Under the pieces are notes generated by a model, which saw only the letters and a list, made by a program, of their open reading frames with translations, had not been told where the DNA came from and did no database searches. Made by a program: the position numbers and the translations under genes. Below are positions 7,114 through 16,056 of a stretch of 33,598 nucleotides of DNA, one piece after another. This stretch comes from Candidatus Saccharimonadota bacterium. Lineage in GTDB: Bacteria; Patescibacteriota; Saccharimonadia; CAILAD01; BJGX01. Within the stretch, counting starts at the first letter, position 1. Each line of letters starts with the position of its first letter. Location: contig SICO01000004.1 in the NCBI GenBank assembly GCA_009691435.1, positions 1 through 33,598 on the forward strand. The letters run 5' to 3'.

Positions 7114-7122
7114 GCTTGTTCA

Positions 7123-8883
7123 ATGCCAGATAACGATCGTTTAGAGAAAATACCAAATAGGCGCATCACATATTTAGTAGTGTTGATGTGTTTTTTGGCT
7201 TTGGGGGTGGCTGCGAGACTAGTTTATGTCCAGCTATTTAGGCACCAATCGTATCTAGAAAAGGCTAATGCTCAGCAATCGCGTAAATTTACTATTGAAG
7301 CTCGTAGGGGGCAGATATTCGTCAATGATGGCAACGGGGAACTCTATCCAATTGCTCTTAACCAGCAGTTATTTTTACTAGCGGCCGACCCAGCATTTAT
7401 TGTTAACCCACGCGAGACCCTAGCCAAGCTTAGTAAGTACATAGCTCAACCAGAGGATGGCGATTTACTCGCTAAGCTTAGCAACAAGGATAATAGATAT
7501 TTAGTTCTCAAAAAGGGCTTGAGTTTGCAGGATGCCGAAGTAATTAAGACCCTAAAAATTCCTGGTATTATTCTCCCTCCACAAGATGGACGCAACTATC
7601 CCGAAGGGGAACTGTTCTCGCATATTACAGGGTATGTTAATAATGATGGGGTAGGGCAATATGGCATTGAAGAGTTCCTCAATGACTCATTATCTGGGGT
7701 AGATGGTATCAGTAGGGCTATCACCGATTCGCTTGGTGTACCAATTACATCCAATGAGAATACCATTATTACGCCGGGGAATGGTAGCGATTTGGTATTA
7801 ACAATAGATAGGAATGTCCAGCAGATGGCTTCTCAGGCAATTACTACAGCAGTTAAAAACAACAAGGCCGAGTCGGGCAGTATTATCGTTATGGACCCAA
7901 AAACTGGAGCTATCAGGGCAATGGCTAATTATCCGAGCTACGACCCCAATAACTATCAGTTAGTAGGCGCAGATAGTTACCAGAAGTTTATTAATAGCTC
8001 TATTACTAATCTTTTTGAACCTGGCTCAGGCTTTAAGGTTATTACAATGGCGGCTGGGCTAGATAGTGGCAAGGTTCAGTCAAGTACTAAGTATGAAGAT
8101 ACTGGTGAAGTTAAGATAGACGATCGGACAATTAACAATGCTGACAATAAGAAATTTGGCATATCAACTATGTCAGATGTTATCCAAAAGTCAATAAATA
8201 CAGGCGTTGTCTTTGTTCTTAAACAGCTCGGTACCGACCCGGACAAGATTACCTTGAAGGGAAAGGAGATATTATATGACTACATTAAGCGATTTGGTTT
8301 TGGCGAACGCACAGGCATCGAATTATCGGGTGAGTCCAAGGGTTATATCAAAAAACCAGATACCTATAATGTGGATTATGCCAATATGAGTTTTGGGCAA
8401 GGGCTTTCAGCTACTAGCTTGCAGCTTATTAATTCGGTATCAGCCATAGCCAACGGAGGCACACTTTATAAGCCCTACATAGTAGAACGAGAGATAAAAG
8501 CCAATGGGGAGGTTAAGCAGACCAAACCAGAGGCAATCAGGAACAATGTCATTAGCACCCAATCCGCCGCTACATTATCCGAGATGTTAAAGCAGGTTGT
8601 AGCGCATGGTTCAGGTTGGCCAACCCGCACAGCTGGGTATTCGATAGGGGGCAAGACAGGTACGGCACAGGTTCCAAGATCAGATGGCAAGGGCTATGAA
8701 GAAAATCTGAATATTGGTAGCTTTGTTGGCTTTGCACCCATCGAGGATCCTAAGTTTGTGATCCTAGTCAGAGTTGATTATCCAAAAGTCGAGGGATTCG
8801 CCGAAAAAACTGCTGTCCCAGCATTCGCCGAAGTAGCCCGACAACTATTTATATATTATCAGATAGCCCCGAGTGGGAATTAA
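7123..8883 (+). CDS. ftsI: septal peptidoglycan transpeptidase FtsI (class B PBP)
   Basis: Cross-links septal peptidoglycan (586 aa). It has a short cytoplasmic head, one membrane helix (about 14-37), a PBP-dimer domain (about 55-215) and a transpeptidase domain. Catalytic motifs: S302-GFK305, S357-IN359 and K511-TG513. The active-site context is EPGSGFK rather than the common EPGSTFK, keeping the nucleophile and Lys. No PASTA domain follows. It begins 9 bases after ftsL with no clear Shine-Dalgarno site. FtsI works with FtsW, encoded two genes downstream, as a polymerase/cross-linker pair. Confidence 0.93.
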   Translation: MPDNDRLEKIPNRRITYLVVLMCFLALGVAARLVYVQLFRHQSYLEKANAQQSRKFTIEARRGQIFVNDGNGELYPIALNQQLFLLAADPAFIVNPRETLAKLSKYIAQPEDGDLLAKLSNKDNRYLVLKKGLSLQDAEVIKTLKIPGIILPPQDGRNYPEGELFSHITGYVNNDGVGQYGIEEFLNDSLSGVDGISRAITDSLGVPITSNENTIITPGNGSDLVLTIDRNVQQMASQAITTAVKNNKAESGSIIVMDPKTGAIRAMANYPSYDPNNYQLVGADSYQKFINSSITNLFEPGSGFKVITMAAGLDSGKVQSSTKYEDTGEVKIDDRTINNADNKKFGISTMSDVIQKSINTGVVFVLKQLGTDPDKITLKGKEILYDYIKRFGFGERTGIELSGESKGYIKKPDTYNVDYANMSFGQGLSATSLQLINSVSAIANGGTLYKPYIVEREIKANGEVKQTKPEAIRNNVISTQSAATLSEMLKQVVAHGSGWPTRTAGYSIGGKTGTAQVPRSDGKGYEENLNIGSFVGFAPIEDPKFVILVRVDYPKVEGFAEKTAVPAFAEVARQLFIYYQIAPSGN

Positions 8884-8893
8884 AGGTATTTTT

Positions 8894-8902
8894 TGCTAAA
8901 AT
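8894..8902 (+). promoter_or_regulatory. extended -10 promoter before mraY
   Basis: TGCTAAAAT lies between ftsI and mraY and ends 11 bases before the mraY ATG at 8914. The predicted transcript has only about 4 untranslated bases and no Shine-Dalgarno site. It would let mraY-ftsW-murG-ftsQ be expressed separately from the front of the cluster. Confidence 0.5.
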
Positions 8903-8913
8903 AGAGTAACACT

Positions 8914-9939
8914 ATGACAGAACAACAGCTTATCCAAAATTTTACATTTATACTAATCCAAGCCTCGCTTGGTTTTGGTGTAGCGATTGTGTTAACGCCA
9001 ATTTATACATTCTTTGCCTTTCGTTTGCAGCTCTGGAAAAAAATCCGAGAAACTACTACCACTGGCGAAAAGGCTAAGGTCTTTACAAGCCTTCATGCCG
9101 AGAAACACAAACGCAATATTCCAACTATGGCGGGGGTTGTGATGATCATAGCAATAACCATAGTAACCGTACTATTAAATTTTTCGCGTTCGCAAACCTA
9201 CTTGCCAATCTTTGGCTTACTAGCTGCCGGTTCAATTGGCCTGTTAGATGACATTATCAATATTCGTGGGTCTGGGAAGGGAGTTGCAGGCTTAAAATCA
9301 ACCATTAAGTTCTTATTGATACTATTAATAGCTGTGGCTGGTGCCTTATACTTTTATTTTAAGCTCAATTATAGCGTTATACACATTCCGGCAATTGGGA
9401 ATTTCGAAATAGGCATTCTGTACATCCCACTATTTATATTAGTGATTGTTTCGACTGCCAATGCTGTTAATATCACCGACGGTCTCGATGGCCTATCTGG
9501 CGGTTTATTATCTATTGCCTTTGGGGCATTTGCTATTATTGCCCTTGCCCAGGGGCATATTGGGATAGCTGGCTTCTGTATGGCGGCAGTCGGTGCAGTG
9601 CTCGCCTATACTTGGTTTAATATATTTCCAGCTAGATTTTTTATGGGTGATGTTGGGTCATTTGCACTAGGCACTGCACTTGGGGTGATTGCGATGCTTA
9701 CCAATTCAGTTTTTGTTTTACCAATTATTGGCTTGGTCTTTGTTGCCGAAGCTGGCTCCAGTGTGGTTCAGATATTATCTAAAAAAATATTTAAACGTAA
9801 AATATTTATTTCAGCTCCACTACATCACCACCTAGAGGCTATAGGGTGGCCAGAAACCAAAATTACTATGCGGTTTTGGGTGATTGGAGTAGTCTGCGCC
9901 AGTATTGGCGTCATGATTGGGCTGGTTGGCAGAGGTTAG
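8914..9939 (+). CDS. mraY: phospho-MurNAc-pentapeptide transferase MraY
   Basis: Attaches phospho-MurNAc-pentapeptide to undecaprenyl phosphate to make lipid I at the inner face of the membrane (341 aa, about ten helices). Catalytic signatures are present: the double-Asp GLLDD (about 110-115), NAVNITDGLDGLSGG (about 184-198), FFMGDVGSFALG (about 246-257) and the HHH motif in APLHHHLEAIGWPE (about 302-315). It precedes ftsW by 6 bases. Confidence 0.95.
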   Translation: MTEQQLIQNFTFILIQASLGFGVAIVLTPIYTFFAFRLQLWKKIRETTTTGEKAKVFTSLHAEKHKRNIPTMAGVVMIIAITIVTVLLNFSRSQTYLPIFGLLAAGSIGLLDDIINIRGSGKGVAGLKSTIKFLLILLIAVAGALYFYFKLNYSVIHIPAIGNFEIGILYIPLFILVIVSTANAVNITDGLDGLSGGLLSIAFGAFAIIALAQGHIGIAGFCMAAVGAVLAYTWFNIFPARFFMGDVGSFALGTALGVIAMLTNSVFVLPIIGLVFVAEAGSSVVQILSKKIFKRKIFISAPLHHHLEAIGWPETKITMRFWVIGVVCASIGVMIGLVGRG

Positions 9940-9945
9940 CAAGAT

Positions 9946-11175
9946 ATGGAACAGCGTCAAAAACAAAAAAAAGCTATATTTTATAAACACCGACCCGATT
10001 ACTTGGTTACAGTTTTAGTATTTTTCTTAGTGGGATTTGGCTTAATCCTGATATATTCTACTGGATGGATTGCAGTTTTAAAGCGTACCTCTGGAGTTAG
10101 CGAAACAAATAGCTTCTTTATTACTCAACTCATCGGCATGGCTGTAGGAGTAATTGGCTGGTGGGGTGCTAGCAAACTAGATTATCATAATTGGCAGAAG
10201 TACGCTACACCAATTTTTATTGCATCTATCGTGATTATGCTTTTAGTATTAATCCCGGGCTTATCTGTTAGTAGGGGGGGAGCCAGCAGGTGGGTTAAGC
10301 TAGGCTTCATAGGTTTTCAGCCAGTTGAATTTTTTAAGATTGCAACTATTATTTTTATGGCGGCCTGGCTTGCGAAACACAAGAAGAGTTTGGCTAGACC
10401 GCTGAAGGGACTTTTACCATTTTTGATAATTATCTCTGTAGTGGCACTATTGGTAGTAATAATCCAAAGGGATATGGGGAGCGCCATGGTAATAGCAGTC
10501 ACGATGCTAGTAATGTACTTTATTTCTGGCGCTCCATGGTGGAGTACTGGTGTCGCTACATTAGTTTTGGCCGGTGGGGCAGGTATGCTAGCCCTTATAG
10601 CGCCGTATAGGATAGCTAGGCTGATGACTTACCTCGATAGTAGTGAGGATATCGCCGGTACAGGCTATCATATCAATCAATCCTTAATAGCTATTGGTAG
10701 CGGAGGGTTACTAGGTAGAGGCCCAGGCAAGAGCCTGCAAGCTTATGGGTACTTACCAGAAGCAACCAATGATTCAATTTTTGCAATTATCGGCGAGGAG
10801 TTTGGGCTATTGGGAACCTCAATAATCATTGTAGCTTTTTCATTGCTATTTTGGCGGGGGGTTAGAATTGCTAAATCTGCGCCTGATGATTTTGGTAGAC
10901 TCCTGGCTGCTGGTATAATTTTTTGGATATCATTCCAAGCATTAATAAATATCTCGGCGATGCTTAATCTGATTCCGTTAACTGGTATAACCCTGCCGTT
11001 TATTAGCTATGGTGGAACTAGCATTTTGGCCTTGCTCTTGTCGGTCGGGATATTACAGAATATTTCAAAATACACATATAAGGAGGTCTATGATGAAGAT
11101 CCTAGTGGCAGGAGGCGGAACAGCCGGGCACATATCGCCGGTACTAGCCGTCATCGCATCAATTCACAAACTTAA
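9946..11175 (+). CDS. ftsW: peptidoglycan polymerase FtsW (SEDS family)
   Basis: SEDS glycosyltransferase that polymerises lipid II at the septum with FtsI (409 aa, about ten helices). Family signatures: SRGGASRWVKLGFIGFQPVEFFK (about 106-128), the loop DSSEDIAGTGYHINQSLIAIGSGG, then EATNDSIFAIIGEEFGLLG, and PLTGITLPFISYGGTS near the C-terminus. RodA cannot be fully excluded by sequence, but the dcw position argues for FtsW. The last 26 or so codons, a basic Arg/Ser-rich tail, are read in a different frame over the start of murG (83-base overlap). Confidence 0.9.
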   Translation: MEQRQKQKKAIFYKHRPDYLVTVLVFFLVGFGLILIYSTGWIAVLKRTSGVSETNSFFITQLIGMAVGVIGWWGASKLDYHNWQKYATPIFIASIVIMLLVLIPGLSVSRGGASRWVKLGFIGFQPVEFFKIATIIFMAAWLAKHKKSLARPLKGLLPFLIIISVVALLVVIIQRDMGSAMVIAVTMLVMYFISGAPWWSTGVATLVLAGGAGMLALIAPYRIARLMTYLDSSEDIAGTGYHINQSLIAIGSGGLLGRGPGKSLQAYGYLPEATNDSIFAIIGEEFGLLGTSIIIVAFSLLFWRGVRIAKSAPDDFGRLLAAGIIFWISFQALINISAMLNLIPLTGITLPFISYGGTSILALLLSVGILQNISKYTYKEVYDEDPSGRRRNSRAHIAGTSRHRINSQT

Positions 11176-12241
11176 ACCTGGCATCGATATTTTGTTTGTC
11201 TGTGCCGGGGGCGAATATGAGACTAGCTTACTCAAGCATAGTGCTATTAGCTATAAGAGTATCCCAGCTGGTAAATATAGAAGGTATGGCAGGGGGAAGC
11301 TTAGGGAAATCATTGATATTAAGACGCAGTCCCAAAATGCCACAGACTTATTCAAAACTGTTAAGGGCTACGCGTATAGCCGCAAGATTATTAAACAATT
11401 TAAGCCCGATGTAATTTTTATTAAAGGTGGCTATGTTGGCCTGCCAGTGGGGCTAGCTGCAGCCCACCTAGGTATTCCATACGTTATCCATGAAAGTGAT
11501 GTGGTAATGGGTAAGACTAACAAGATATTATCCAAGAGAGCCTCGGCAATTGCTGTGAGTTTTCCGATTAGTGCCTATCAGGACGCTGACCAAAATAAAT
11601 TATTCTTTACCGGCAATCCAGTTCGCCCCGAATACTATATTTCGGCCGATCAAGGAGCAAAAAGCTTTAATGAACAAAAACCGAACATTATGATCTTTGC
11701 TGGTTCGCAGGGGGCCGAGGCAATTAATAGGGTAGTGTTCGAAAATATTGAGTTGCTAACAAAAAACTTTAACATTCTGCACATAGCAGGGAGGCAAGGG
11801 GTAGAGAGAGCAAGGTTTATGCGCCATAGGTTGCCGATAGAACAAAAAAGATGCTATGAACCACACGGGTTTTTGACTGAGGAAATGATTGCAGCCTACC
11901 ATTGGTCTGATATTGTTGTTGCTCGGGCTGGTATGAATTCACTATCTGAAATAGCCGCCTTATCTAAGCCCGCCATTATTATCCCGTTGCCAAGTTCTAC
12001 CAATAACCACCAGCTCAAGAATGCCCAATATTTAGCTCGACAGGGAGCAGTGAGGCTACTTATGCAAGATCAGTTGCATGGGGTTAGGCTAACTAATGAG
12101 CTATCAAAACTATCCGGCGACCCCAGCTCTATGAATTATCTGGCCGCTACGGTGCATAAATTTTTTAAGCCAGAGGCCTCAATTAGTCTGGCAAAGGTTA
12201 TATTGTCGGTGGCAAGTGACAATAAAGGTAGTCTAGCTTGA
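11093..12241 (+). CDS. murG: lipid II synthase MurG
   Basis: Adds GlcNAc to lipid I to make lipid II on the cytoplasmic membrane face (382 aa from this start). The N-terminal glycine loop GGGTAGHISPVLA (about residues 6-18), FIKGGYVGLPVGLAA, HESDVVMGKTNK (equivalent to HEqN...G..Nk), FTGNPVRPE, the second loop AGSQGAEAINR and ARAGMNSLSEIAALSKPAIIIPLP are all visible. Two adjacent ATGs (11090, 11093) follow AAGGAGG; the second has better spacing (6 bases). It overlaps the end of ftsW by 83 bases and the TTG start of ftsQ by 4. The Asn of the typical HEQN motif is replaced by Asp (HESD). Confidence 0.95.
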   Translation: MKILVAGGGTAGHISPVLAVIASIHKLKPGIDILFVCAGGEYETSLLKHSAISYKSIPAGKYRRYGRGKLREIIDIKTQSQNATDLFKTVKGYAYSRKIIKQFKPDVIFIKGGYVGLPVGLAAAHLGIPYVIHESDVVMGKTNKILSKRASAIAVSFPISAYQDADQNKLFFTGNPVRPEYYISADQGAKSFNEQKPNIMIFAGSQGAEAINRVVFENIELLTKNFNILHIAGRQGVERARFMRHRLPIEQKRCYEPHGFLTEEMIAAYHWSDIVVARAGMNSLSEIAALSKPAIIIPLPSSTNNHQLKNAQYLARQGAVRLLMQDQLHGVRLTNELSKLSGDPSSMNYLAATVHKFFKPEASISLAKVILSVASDNKGSLA

Positions 12242-13065
12242 ACCGCCGGCAAGTTAGAAGGTCCTATGAGTACACACCAATTAGCAAGTTGGAGCCGAAG
12301 CCTAATAGTGGCATTATCAGGAAACCCACAAAGGTTAGTTGGTGGAAGCTGGCAAGGAAGTTACTCCCATATCTAGCCGTACTCGTAATTATTGTCTGGG
12401 TAGTTTTTATCTCAAGCATCTTTCGAATTGATAGGGTAGACGTACAAGGACCGAACACCGAGCTTTCCCAGAAGTTATCAGATGAGGTTAATAGATACCT
12501 AAGCTCGGCCGTAGCAGGGAAGAACTGGCTTTTCTTAAATGGAGCGGACCTGAAGGACCGACTTCAAAAAACTTTCACAGGTCAGGAATCTGTCATAGTA
12601 GAAAAGAAATTTCCCAACCGCCTAGCTGTCAGGACTGGTGAGCAAAAATCAGGTATTATCTGGCAGACTGCTGGTCATCAGTACGTTATATCTGTCAATG
12701 GGCAGGTTATGGCTGATACCCAGGGACAGAACACCCAAGGCTTAGTCGTTTTAACAGATGGGAGTAGCCTACCGGTTAATATCGGTGATAGAATACTTTC
12801 ACGAGAATTTATTAGTTTTGCAATCAAGATTGGCGATTATATTAAAGCTAATAATTTAGGGCCCGAGAAAATATATATAACAGATACCACCAAGGAGTTG
12901 ATAGTTAAGACTGCTGCGGGCTATGAGATAAAATTTAATACATCCGTCGATCCTGAGTCGCAACTCAGGTCTCTTAAGGCAGCTATTGACCTGCTGAGCT
13001 CACAAGGTAAACAGGTTAAGGAGTATATAGACCTGCGAGTATCAGGGCGGGCCTTCTATAGATAG
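12238..13065 (+). CDS. ftsQ: cell division protein FtsQ/DivIB
   Basis: A bitopic division protein of 275 aa that links FtsL/DivIC to the septal synthase. It has a basic cytoplasmic region (to about 42), one helix (about 43-62, LLPYLAVLVIIVWVVFISSI), a POTRA domain beginning FRIDRVDVQGP, and a beta domain with ILSREFISFAIKIGDY. The start is TTG overlapping the murG TGA, with AAAGG upstream; no better start exists nearby. It ends the dcw cluster; ftsA and ftsZ are not here. Confidence 0.85.
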   Translation: MNRRQVRRSYEYTPISKLEPKPNSGIIRKPTKVSWWKLARKLLPYLAVLVIIVWVVFISSIFRIDRVDVQGPNTELSQKLSDEVNRYLSSAVAGKNWLFLNGADLKDRLQKTFTGQESVIVEKKFPNRLAVRTGEQKSGIIWQTAGHQYVISVNGQVMADTQGQNTQGLVVLTDGSSLPVNIGDRILSREFISFAIKIGDYIKANNLGPEKIYITDTTKELIVKTAAGYEIKFNTSVDPESQLRSLKAAIDLLSSQGKQVKEYIDLRVSGRAFYR

Positions 13066-13354
13066 CTAGTATTTTGGCTTAAAATAGCCACCCCTATCCT
13101 AAGTTCGGTTTTTGTTTATTAATGATATTTGGTCGCTTGGTAGTTAGCGCTTGGTGCTAGCGCACAAACCCGAGCTAAAGGGTATTAAAAATTAGAAAAT
13201 AGTAGGGAATAAGAATTTTAACTAAATTAATTAAACACAGCCAGTTAGAGCGCAAGTGTCGCAAAAGGTATATTGTGCGACATGTAATATTATCCATCGA
13301 TTGGTTGTATAGTATAGCTTTTTAGCTTTTATAAAAGCTAAAGTAGCTCTTGCC
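13066..13354. other. convergent intergenic region with inverted repeats
   Basis: No gene is visible. Structures: a 7-bp stem TGTCGCA/TGCGACA with a 12-base loop (13257-13282), GCGCT/AGCGC (about 13147-13162), and a perfect 20-bp palindrome centred on ATAAAAGC at 13322-13341 just after the ATPase gene stop. The palindrome may slow polymerases from both sides, but a proper T run is missing on both strands. Confidence 0.45.
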
Positions 13355-16000
13355 CTAGCGTTTGTGTTTGTGGTGGTAGTTGTTATTTTGTTTTGGAGGC
13401 TGCCCCTTGCCCTTAATGAGATCGCTATAACGCCTAGGTTCAGCACCACTAATTTCAGGCTTACTTTCATGCGTCGGCTGCTGTGGCTGCGTGTTGCTAT
13501 TATTAGCAGCTGGCTGACCATTATAGTTATTAGGACTGCTACTATGCTCTGGTGGCGCTGCCCAATCCGCAATAATCTTCTCAACATCGCTACGAGAACT
13601 CGAATAGTGTTTGCGGGAGTGCTCGATAATCTCAGTAGTATTGTCATGCTCCGGGGCTGGCATATTTAAACTTTGGGCACTAAATGGTATTGATGTTTGT
13701 CCATCGATACTCATCGAGACATAGATATTCCTCTTATCTAAATTAACTAAATCAACTGGCTCAAAGGCAGGCTCAAAATACTTAGATAAATATTGTGCGT
13801 CATCAGCTCCAATTCTGAAGGTAATCAGCGACCCAACATTACCAAAAACTGCGTCTCTAACCTCATCTGGCATCTGCGAGACGTACTGGTTTGCTACCGT
13901 TAAGCGCAAGCCGTATTTGCGTGCTTCTGATAAAATCACTGCAAATGATTCAGTCGCGAAGTTTTGGAACTCATCAACATACAAATAAAACGGTCGGCGG
14001 TCGTTAATATCCTTTATATCAGACCTGCTCATTGCATCGAGCTGAATTTTAGTGATAATCAGCGAACCTAGGATTGCTGCATTATCCTCACCAATCAGTC
14101 CTCTGCTAAGATTAACAATGATAATTTTACCCTCGTCCATAGCTTTGCGCATTGAAAATGAACTTTTAGGTTGGCCAATAATATTGCGCACAATTGGGAC
14201 GGCCGTGAATGCCCCAACCTTATTTAATACTGGCTGAACGGCTTCAGCTGCAAACTTATCGTTCCAGCTGGCAAACTCAGTGACCCAGAATGCTTTTACG
14301 ACAGGATCACTGATGTTGGACACGATTATTTTACGGTAGTTTTTGTCTGTTAGCATGCGAGTTATTCCGAGCATTGTAGTGTCTGGTGTTTCTAGCAATG
14401 CTAGCAAGGTGAACCTTAGGATATGTTCAAGCCTTGGGCCCCAGCTATCTCCAAACATTTTCTTGAGTACGCCGACAATCTCAGAAGCAATGTTATTGCG
14501 CCTGTTCACATCGCTGTATTCCATAGGGTTAAAGCCCACTGGAAAGTCAGCGTCATCGGGGTTAATATATATCACATCCTTAATACGGTGCTGAGGGATA
14601 TAATGCATAATATCCTGGGCAAGATCACCGTGGGGGTCAACGATAGCAAAACCTTCATTTTGATGTATATCTGACAGCGCTAGTAAGTTAAGCATAAATG
14701 ATTTACCGACACCACTTTTGCCGATAATGTATAAATGTCTTTCCCTATCAATTCTCTTGATACCGAACTTATGGTTCCCTTGCCTGAAGGTAGTACTGCC
14801 AAATAAGCTTAGATCCTCGGCCTTGGTATTAGCAAGGGTTGGTAATCCAGCTGGAGGCTCCCCTACCTTCGTAGATGTATAGGCAATATTTGGCGTCTCT
14901 ACATTAGTATGGGGTAAATGAAATACGCTAGCGACCTCCTCGATATTTAGTATGTATCCATGTTCATCAAATTGCCTACGCCGATAGGCCTCTAAGCTAG
15001 CTTCCTCGCTAGTTATTGGTGTTGCCATGAAACCATTTAAGTTAATAGTATTAAATTGCTTGAAACCACCAACTAAGGCCTGCAGCCGTTGCTTGGCAGC
15101 CTGCTCGCTAGTGCCTATATAGCAAACCCTGATCTTTGTTGCATAGCCTAGTTTTTGGGCTTTAGTTTCAATAGCTGCTAACAGAGTCGTCTCACCTGAC
15201 GAGAGATCTTTTTTATCTGGCTTTGCTTTGAGGGCCGTCTTTTCAGCATAGGTTACAGGAGTAATAGCAGCTGAGGCCAAAGTGCCAGCAAACTTAAAGG
15301 GTGAAGCTAGGGCCCTTCTCCCCCAATTATCAAAGATACCGATAGTTTTGCCATTACGGACTTCATCTAAGTATCGTAGGGATTTTACATGCCAACTATC
15401 ATCAACAGGCTCTAGTAATATTTGAATCCACATTTCTTCATTATCACTCAAGCTTGATAGCACAGTAGTAATACCGGCTAGCGGGTCTACTTCAAATGTT
15501 AGGAAGGTTTTAATTGGGAATATCTCATCTTTAGTCAGTACGATTTCAGTCGAGTATGGGGTCTTGTCTCCCAGACGCTTCTTACTATAATCAGACTCTA
15601 GTTGAGTAATCTGTACTCTAGGGTATTGGGCATAAATTTGGCTTTCGATGTAGTCGGCCACTCGTTTTTGGCACCATACGTAGAAATAAATTAGATGGTC
15701 ATGCGATACAATCTCAAAGCTAATGTAGTCTCTAAACTTATCACCGCTATTGGCTGGTTTTAATATTCCATGTAGGCTGGCAAATAATTGTTCAGCCGAG
15801 AGCTCATTTTTGTCATTATCCCTTGGTACAATAATCTGTAAAAGTGCGCTCCCTCGCCTTTCAATCAATGGCATTTCTTGCTTATTTTTATATATTTTAT
15901 AAGCTAGCCAGGCGGCTATAAAAACCCATCCCCAGAATTTAAAAAGTATCGTATTTAATACTTGTATGATTGTCATAAAAATAGTGCTTAAGGTTTCCAT
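13355..16000 (-). CDS. TraG/VirD4-like membrane-anchored ATPase
   Basis: An 881-aa protein with an N-terminal membrane helix (about 18-38), about 370 residues of unassigned N-terminal domain, and a RecA-like ATPase of the TraG/VirD4/HerA class. Walker A is GKSGVGKS (427-434), VDPHGD (454-459) follows as in this class, and Walker B is YLYVDEFQNF (672-681), then a QANQYVSQMP-like sensor region (RLTVANQYVSQ). The C-terminal ~110 residues are low-complexity, rich in Asn, Gln, Pro, His and Ser. Such proteins couple DNA or protein substrates to type IV secretion or conjugation; no other secretion gene is near, so the role here is open. A TACAAT 14 bases upstream of the ATG could be its -10 box. Confidence 0.8.
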   Translation of the reverse strand: METLSTIFMTIIQVLNTILFKFWGWVFIAAWLAYKIYKNKQEMPLIERRGSALLQIIVPRDNDKNELSAEQLFASLHGILKPANSGDKFRDYISFEIVSHDHLIYFYVWCQKRVADYIESQIYAQYPRVQITQLESDYSKKRLGDKTPYSTEIVLTKDEIFPIKTFLTFEVDPLAGITTVLSSLSDNEEMWIQILLEPVDDSWHVKSLRYLDEVRNGKTIGIFDNWGRRALASPFKFAGTLASAAITPVTYAEKTALKAKPDKKDLSSGETTLLAAIETKAQKLGYATKIRVCYIGTSEQAAKQRLQALVGGFKQFNTINLNGFMATPITSEEASLEAYRRRQFDEHGYILNIEEVASVFHLPHTNVETPNIAYTSTKVGEPPAGLPTLANTKAEDLSLFGSTTFRQGNHKFGIKRIDRERHLYIIGKSGVGKSFMLNLLALSDIHQNEGFAIVDPHGDLAQDIMHYIPQHRIKDVIYINPDDADFPVGFNPMEYSDVNRRNNIASEIVGVLKKMFGDSWGPRLEHILRFTLLALLETPDTTMLGITRMLTDKNYRKIIVSNISDPVVKAFWVTEFASWNDKFAAEAVQPVLNKVGAFTAVPIVRNIIGQPKSSFSMRKAMDEGKIIIVNLSRGLIGEDNAAILGSLIITKIQLDAMSRSDIKDINDRRPFYLYVDEFQNFATESFAVILSEARKYGLRLTVANQYVSQMPDEVRDAVFGNVGSLITFRIGADDAQYLSKYFEPAFEPVDLVNLDKRNIYVSMSIDGQTSIPFSAQSLNMPAPEHDNTTEIIEHSRKHYSSSRSDVEKIIADWAAPPEHSSSPNNYNGQPAANNSNTQPQQPTHESKPEISGAEPRRYSDLIKGKGQPPKQNNNYHHKHKR

Positions 16001-16056
16001 ATAGCTATCTATTAATTGTACTTAATTTATTGTGTTAATGCTATCTACTTTAGTTT

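Noticed and set aside
13322-13341. 20-bp palindrome as an intrinsic terminator
   Set aside because: Neither strand has a T run after the stem, so it is listed only as an inverted repeat.
13231-13669. Open frames antisense to or around the ATPase C-terminus
   Set aside because: They overlap the Asn/Gln/His-coding low-complexity region and show no start site or protein-like composition.
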